Source: Eubacterium sp. UBA3782 (lineage in GTDB: Bacteria > Bacillota > Clostridia > Lachnospirales > Lachnospiraceae). From it: a stretch of 18,906 nucleotides of DNA. Both the position numbers and the translations under genes were made by a program. Every line of letters starts with the position of its first letter. Position 1 is the stretch's first letter. The stretch is taken from the NCBI GenBank assembly GCA_002368795.1, contig DFFG01000030.1, positions 6,574-25,479 of the forward strand, in the 5' to 3' direction. The notes beneath the pieces were generated by a model. The model ran no database searches. It had not been told where the DNA came from and was given only the letters and a program-made list of their open reading frames with translations. This document shows, piece after piece, positions 15,477 to 18,906 of the stretch.

Positions 15477-16478
15477 ATGAATCTTAAGGGACGCAGTTTT
15501 CTTACACTTAAGGATTTTTCAGAGGCAGAGATCCTCTATTTTCTTGACCTGGCCGCACGGCTGAAGGACAAAAAGAAGAGAGGCGTTCAGGTGGATGTCC
15601 TGCGCGGCAAAAATGTCGCTCTGATCTTTGAAAAGACCAGCACCAGGACCAGATGCTCCTTTGAAGTGGCTGCCCACGATCTGGGCATGGGAAGCACCTA
15701 TCTGGATCCCAAGAGCTCGCAGATCGGCAAGAAGGAAAGCATTAAGGATACGGCCAGAGTGCTGGGACGGATGTATGAAGGCATCGAGTACCGCGGCTAT
15801 GGCCAGGAGATCGTCGAGGAGCTGGCAAAATATGCCGGTGTTCCGGTATGGAACGGCCTGACCAATGAATATCATCCCACCCAGATGCTGGCGGATATGC
15901 TGACGATCCGGGAGCACTTTGGAACCCTTAAAGGTCTCCGGCTGGCCTATATGGGCGATGCCCGCTACAATATGGGCAATTCCTACATGGTCGTCTGCGC
16001 AAAGCTGGGCATGCACTTTGTGGCCTGCGCACCGGAAAAGTATTTCCCGGACCCCGAGCTTGTGGGTGAGTGCGAGCGGTTTGCCGAGGAAAGCGGCGGC
16101 ACGATCACACTGACGGAGAATATTACGGTCGGCACTAGGAACGCAGATATCATCTGTACCGATGTCTGGGTCTCCATGGGCGAGCCTGATGAGGTTTGGG
16201 AGGAGCGGATCCGGGATCTGTCTCCCTACAAGGTGACCCGTGAGGTGATGGAGAACGCCGGCGAAAAGGCTATTTTCCTTCACTGCCTGCCATCCTTCCA
16301 TGATCTGGGAACGGAGATCGGCAGAGAGATCCACGAGAAATACGGCATCGACGATATGGAAGTGACCGACGAGGTCTTTGAATCGCCCCAGTCCCTCGTT
16401 TTCGAGGAGGCGGAGAACCGCATGCATACCATCAAGGCGGTAATGGCGGCCACCCTCGGCGCGGACAGGTACGTATGA
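15477..16478 (+). CDS. argF: Ornithine carbamoyltransferase
   Basis: A 333-residue OTCase, the usual length. It makes citrulline from ornithine and carbamoyl phosphate, or runs in reverse in arginine fermentation. The carbamoyl-phosphate motif STRTR (55-59), HPTQ (133-136), the ornithine motif DVWVSMG (229-235) and HCLP (269-272) are all present. AAGGAG at 15464-15469 fixes the ATG. The symbol is uncertain between anabolic argF and catabolic arcB: no other arginine-synthesis or arginine-deiminase gene is nearby to decide. Its stop overlaps the start of birA, so the two are translated from one mRNA. The gene has its own promoter 126 bases upstream. Confidence 0.93.
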   Translation: MNLKGRSFLTLKDFSEAEILYFLDLAARLKDKKKRGVQVDVLRGKNVALIFEKTSTRTRCSFEVAAHDLGMGSTYLDPKSSQIGKKESIKDTARVLGRMYEGIEYRGYGQEIVEELAKYAGVPVWNGLTNEYHPTQMLADMLTIREHFGTLKGLRLAYMGDARYNMGNSYMVVCAKLGMHFVACAPEKYFPDPELVGECERFAEESGGTITLTENITVGTRNADIICTDVWVSMGEPDEVWEERIRDLSPYKVTREVMENAGEKAIFLHCLPSFHDLGTEIGREIHEKYGIDDMEVTDEVFESPQSLVFEEAENRMHTIKAVMAATLGADRYV

Positions 16479-17275
16479 TGGGAAGAAACCTGAATATTCG
16501 GGAGATCGAAGAACAGCTGACGGTCCCCGGCTACGTGCTGCACTATGCGGAGACGGTGGATTCCACAAACGACTGGGCAAAGCGGGAAGCCGTGCAGGAT
16601 CTGGCGGAGGGCCAGGTGTATCTGGCTGACCATCAGAGTGCAGGGAAAGGCAGAAGAGGAAGAGCATGGAATTCACCGGAGGGAACCTCTGTATCCATGA
16701 GCCTCCTGCTCCGGCCGCAGATCCCGGCAGAGAGGGTGAGCATGATCACCCTGGTCATGGGCATGGCGGCTGCGGAAGGCATACGCCAGGCATCCGGTCT
16801 GGATGTGGGGATCAAATGGCCGAACGATGTGGTCATCGACGGAAAAAAACTCTGCGGGATCCTGACTGAGACCGACGGCCGGGTCAGCTATTGCGTGCCG
16901 GGGATCGGCATCAATGTCAATGTGTCTGAATTTCCGGAGGAGCTGGCGGACAAGGCCACATCCCTGTATTTGCAGACTGGAAGAGAGATCAGCAGAGAAA
17001 AGGTGACTGCTGCTGTGCTGAATGCGTTCATGGTCTTCTACCGCAGCTTTTGCGAGAGGGCAGATCTATCGGCGCTCAAAGAGCGTTACGAGGAGCTGCT
17101 GGTCAACCGGAATGCGCGTGTCCGGATCATGGATGAAAAGGATCCCTTTACCGGGACCGCTCTCGGCATCGACGAGATGGGCGATCTGCTGGTCCTCAGG
17201 GATGGCACGGATACCATCGAGAAGGTCTTTGCCGGAGAGGTATCGGTGCGGGGTATCTACGGGTACGTCATTTAA
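16475..17275 (+). CDS. birA: Biotin--[acetyl-CoA-carboxylase] ligase, group I (no DNA-binding domain)
   Basis: A 266-residue biotin-protein ligase. It activates biotin to biotinyl-AMP and attaches it to carboxylase carrier proteins. The catalytic domain shows GKGRRGR (57-63), KWPND (114-118), GKKLCGIL (123-130) and GIGINVN (143-149), followed by the C-terminal SH3-like domain ending in VSVRGIYGYV. Residues before the catalytic domain are too few for the helix-turn-helix of bifunctional BirA, so it should not itself repress biotin genes. The ATG overlaps the stop of the OTCase gene as ATGA; a second ATG follows at 16478. The ribosome site is weak (GGACAGG), which suggests dependence on coupling to the upstream gene. 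Confidence 0.93.
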   Translation: MMGRNLNIREIEEQLTVPGYVLHYAETVDSTNDWAKREAVQDLAEGQVYLADHQSAGKGRRGRAWNSPEGTSVSMSLLLRPQIPAERVSMITLVMGMAAAEGIRQASGLDVGIKWPNDVVIDGKKLCGILTETDGRVSYCVPGIGINVNVSEFPEELADKATSLYLQTGREISREKVTAAVLNAFMVFYRSFCERADLSALKERYEELLVNRNARVRIMDEKDPFTGTALGIDEMGDLLVLRDGTDTIEKVFAGEVSVRGIYGYVI

Positions 17276-17281
17276 ATAGGA

Positions 17282-17310
17282 TGAACAGGCAAATACGCAC
17301 ATAGTATAAT
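17282..17310 (+). promoter_or_regulatory. Candidate promoter of the small-protein/dus operon
   Basis: TGAACA (17282-17287), a 17-base spacer and a perfect TATAAT (17305-17310) lie right after birA. The predicted leader of about 85 bases carries the hairpins described next. The -10 overlaps the 16-base repeats. Confidence 0.5.
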
Positions 17311-17329
17311 ACGCATATAGTGAAATACG
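17292..17329. repeat. Short tandem repeats of 16 bases in the promoter
   Basis: AATACGCACATAGTAT (17292-17307) is followed directly by AATACGCATATAGTGA (17308-17323) and by a third partial copy starting AATACG at 17324. The first two share 13 of their first 14 bases. The units span the -10 box, so they may be repressor sites or a slippage product. Confidence 0.6.
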
Positions 17330-17337
17330 TGTGCCCA

Positions 17338-17370
17338 CCTTACGTTATCCGGTAAGGAAAGCACTTTCCT
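17338..17370 (+). promoter_or_regulatory. Two overlapping, mutually exclusive hairpins in the leader
   Basis: CCTTAC (17338-17343) pairs with GTAAGG (17352-17357), and AGGAAAG (17355-17361) pairs with CTTTCCT (17364-17370). The two stems share 17355-17357, so full formation of both at once is not possible. They end 20 bases before the GGAGG of the next gene. No T-run follows. This could be a small switch or simply two chance dyads. Confidence 0.4.
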
Positions 17371-17400
17371 GAAACAGAATATAGACGTTTGGAGGCTGAT

Positions 17401-17733
17401 ATGGGAGATTCAGTGGTGCTCTGCGGAGCCAATGCATATCAGAAGAAATATTATTTTAATGAAGAATTTGCGATTCTTCCCGAGCGGATCCGGCAGGAGC
17501 TGCAGATCCTCTGTGTCATGTATACGGAGGAGATCGGCGGCATCTTTATGATCGAATTTGACGAAAAGGGAAATCTGCAGATGAAAACGGAAGCGCTGGA
17601 AGGCGATGCCATGTACGATGAGATCGGCAGCGCACTGCGGATCAAAAAGCTGCAGGAGGAGAAAAAGGATCTTTTTGAATCGCTGGAGCTTTTCTATAAG
17701 GTGTTTGCCTCAGAGGACGGAGGAATCGGATGA
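17401..17733 (+). CDS. Conserved hypothetical protein, resembles DUF6145
   Basis: A 110-residue soluble protein with no signal peptide, no membrane span and no catalytic motif I recognise. It begins GDSVVLCGANAYQKKYYFN, has a central strand-rich part (GGIFMIEFDEKGNLQMK) and ends in an acidic helix with alternating leucines (about 75-102), suggesting a small alpha/beta fold. I recall similar proteins, named DUF6145, in Lachnospiraceae beside dus genes, but cannot confirm it here. The ATG at 17401 has GGAGG five bases upstream; an in-frame TTG at 17389 would overlap that site. Its stop overlaps the dus start as ATGA, so the two proteins are made together, hinting at a role linked to tRNA modification or its regulation. 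Function unknown. Confidence 0.85.
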   Translation: MGDSVVLCGANAYQKKYYFNEEFAILPERIRQELQILCVMYTEEIGGIFMIEFDEKGNLQMKTEALEGDAMYDEIGSALRIKKLQEEKKDLFESLELFYKVFASEDGGIG

Positions 17734-18698
17734 GACCGGTCAGAATCGGCCAGACAGAAATTGAATTTCCCGTTGCGTTAGGACCAATGGCAGGTGTGAC
17801 TGACCTGCCATTTCGTTTGCTCTGCAGGGAAAAGGGAGCAGGCCTTGTGTGCACGGAGATGGTCAGTGCAAAGGCCATTCTCTATCACAACCGGAATACC
17901 TTCGAGCTGATGCAGATCCACGACGGGGAACACCCGGTGGCGCTGCAGCTGTTTGGCAGCGAGCCGGAGGTGGTGGCGGCAGCGGCAGAGGAGATCGAGG
18001 AGCTGCCATTTGATATCCTGGATTTCAACATGGGGTGCCCTGTCCCGAAGGTTGTCAACAATCATGAAGGTTCTGCCCTGATGAACGATCTTCCGCTGGC
18101 AGGCAGTATCATCCGGGAGACAGTAAAACGGATCCGCAAACCGGTCACCGTCAAGATCAGGAAGGGCTTTGACCAGGACAGTGTCAATGCCGTTGAGGCT
18201 GCCAAGGTGCTGGAAGATGCCGGTGCGGCAGCAATCGCCGTGCATGGCAGGACAAGAGAGCAGTTTTATTCCGGAAAGGCAGACTGGGAGATCATCCGCC
18301 AGGTAAAAGAAGCCGTCTCGATCCCTGTATTTGGAAATGGGGACATCGACAGTCCGCTCCGGGCAGAAGAGATGCTGGCCCAGACTGGTGCGGACGGTGT
18401 AATGATCGCCAGGGCAGCCAGAGGCAATCCCTGGATCTTCTCAAAGATCCGCACGTATTTTGAAACCGGAAGTGTACCAGAAGGCCCATCCGGTCAGGAG
18501 ATCCTTGCCACGATCCTGCGGCATATGCAGATGCTGACGGAGATCAAAGGAGAATATATCGCCATCCGGGAGATGCGCAAGCACATCGCCTGGTACACGA
18601 CAGGTCTTCCTGGGGCAGCAGCGCTTCGACGAAGGATAAATGAGACGGAAAATACCGAAAACATAATAGAAATGCTGCGTGAGTATCTTCCAGATTAG
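17730..18698 (+). CDS. dusB: tRNA-dihydrouridine synthase (DusB-like)
   Basis: A 322-residue FMN-dependent Dus enzyme, which reduces uridines in the tRNA D-loop using NADPH. The TIM barrel starts with the LGPMAGVTDLPFR segment (17-29). NMGCP holds the catalytic cysteine C103, HGRTREQFYSG (about 171-181) binds FMN phosphate, and GNGDI plus GVMIARAARGNPWIF complete the cofactor site. The last 80 or so residues form the helical tRNA-binding domain. Length and motifs fit the DusB group found in Firmicutes; the exact D position is not predictable. The start overlaps the stop of the preceding small gene, so translation is coupled. No clear terminator follows before the rRNA promoters. Confidence 0.95.
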   Translation: MRPVRIGQTEIEFPVALGPMAGVTDLPFRLLCREKGAGLVCTEMVSAKAILYHNRNTFELMQIHDGEHPVALQLFGSEPEVVAAAAEEIEELPFDILDFNMGCPVPKVVNNHEGSALMNDLPLAGSIIRETVKRIRKPVTVKIRKGFDQDSVNAVEAAKVLEDAGAAAIAVHGRTREQFYSGKADWEIIRQVKEAVSIPVFGNGDIDSPLRAEEMLAQTGADGVMIARAARGNPWIFSKIRTYFETGSVPEGPSGQEILATILRHMQMLTEIKGEYIAIREMRKHIAWYTTGLPGAAALRRRINETENTENIIEMLREYLPD

Positions 18699-18718
18699 CT
18701 GCTTTCCACAAAAACAGC

Positions 18719-18747
18719 TTGTAATCCGGGGCTCTATCGTGTATTAT
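18719..18747 (+). promoter_or_regulatory. Possible upstream promoter (P1) of the rRNA operon
   Basis: TTGTAA (18719-18724), 17 bases and TATTAT (18742-18747) form a fair promoter. The -10 lies in the dyad GTATTA-TAGA-TAATAC (18741-18756), directly followed by the small hairpin CTCTC-TTC-GAGAG (18757-18769). Tandem promoters are common before rRNA operons. Confidence 0.38.
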
Positions 18748-18810
18748 AGATAATACCTCTCTTCGAGAGAACGACTTTTGGAAAAAGATGAACAAAACGA
18801 AAAAAAGTGG

Positions 18811-18839
18811 TTGACTTTCCTAAAAGCCGGTGTTATCCT
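18811..18839 (+). promoter_or_regulatory. Main promoter of the downstream rRNA operon
   Basis: TTGACT (18811-18816), a 17-base spacer and TATCCT (18834-18839). The preceding 30 bases (18780-18808) hold several A-tracts, like an UP element. The layout and the following leader are typical of Clostridia rRNA promoters. Confidence 0.82.
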
Positions 18840-18845
18840 AAATAA

Positions 18846-18906
18846 GCTGTCGGCGAGAGATAAACAACAAGCCGCACGGCACACAGCACTTTGACAACTG
18901 AACAGT
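18846..18906 (+). other. rRNA operon leader, 16S gene expected just outside
   Basis: The last 60 bases include GCACTTTGACAACTGAACAGT, very like the conserved leader found shortly before 16S rRNA in Firmicutes (TTGAAAACTGAACA type), which takes part in pre-rRNA processing or antitermination. No mature 16S sequence is inside the window. Confidence 0.72.

Noticed and set aside
15519..16676. A 385-codon minus-strand frame over the ornithine carbamoyltransferase and birA genes
   Set aside because: Antisense shadow of two genes with complete motifs; no protein family recognised.
18699..18718. Terminator after dus formed by AGCTG and CAGCT
   Set aside because: Only five base pairs with a 13-base loop and no T-run.
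1..18906. CRISPR array, prophage, integrated element next to the tRNA or defence island
   Set aside because: No spaced repeats, integrase, transposase or defence-type domain is present; the tRNA is followed by its own terminator and I saw no duplicated tRNA 3' end that could serve as an attachment site.

Overview
The window looks like an ordinary chromosomal stretch from a moderately GC-rich (roughly 55-60% by eye) low-GC-lineage Firmicute. A Lachnospiraceae-like member of the Clostridia is my best guess. The support is indirect: strong GGAGG-type ribosome binding sites, sigma-A type TTGACA/TATAAT promoters, a Clostridia-style rRNA operon leader at the right edge, a CvfB-type RNA-binding protein, a PfkA with the GTIDLD variant I associate with this family, and a small protein resembling DUF6145 fused by overlap to a dus gene. 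I see no transposase, integrase, phage gene, CRISPR array or recognisable defence system.

Left part (1-8100): the window opens inside a tRNA-Gln gene followed by its terminator. Two leftward genes follow: an S9-family serine peptidase and an AraC-family regulator, separated by a very long hairpin terminator. The regulator is divergent from a rightward lactose/galactoside pair, a cytoplasmic GH2 beta-galactosidase (lacZ type, TTG start) and a GPH-family sugar:cation symporter, which ends at a strong terminator. Together, regulator, transporter and hydrolase form a self-contained beta-galactoside utilisation module. The 353-base divergent control region is rich in palindromes and ends in a 5'-UTR hairpin just before the lacZ ribosome binding site.

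Middle part (8100-15270): rightward housekeeping genes, namely an acyl-ACP thioesterase with its own promoter, then cvfB-like and dnaE (10 bases apart), pfkA, and a TrmH/SpoU-family RNA 2'-O-methyltransferase. A 15-bp hairpin lies between the last two.

Right part (15270-18906): an ornithine carbamoyltransferase gene overlaps a biotin-protein ligase gene by four bases. After a short promoter region full of repeats and hairpins comes a two-gene unit, a 110-residue conserved hypothetical protein overlapping a tRNA-dihydrouridine synthase gene by four bases. The window ends in the promoter and leader of an rRNA operon whose 16S gene should start just outside.

Nothing here is convincingly a new biological system. 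The points most worth a second look are the uncharacterised protein translationally coupled to dus, the long nested hairpin between araC and the peptidase gene, the structured control regions of lacZ, cvfB and the small-protein/dus unit, and the odd argF-birA coupling.
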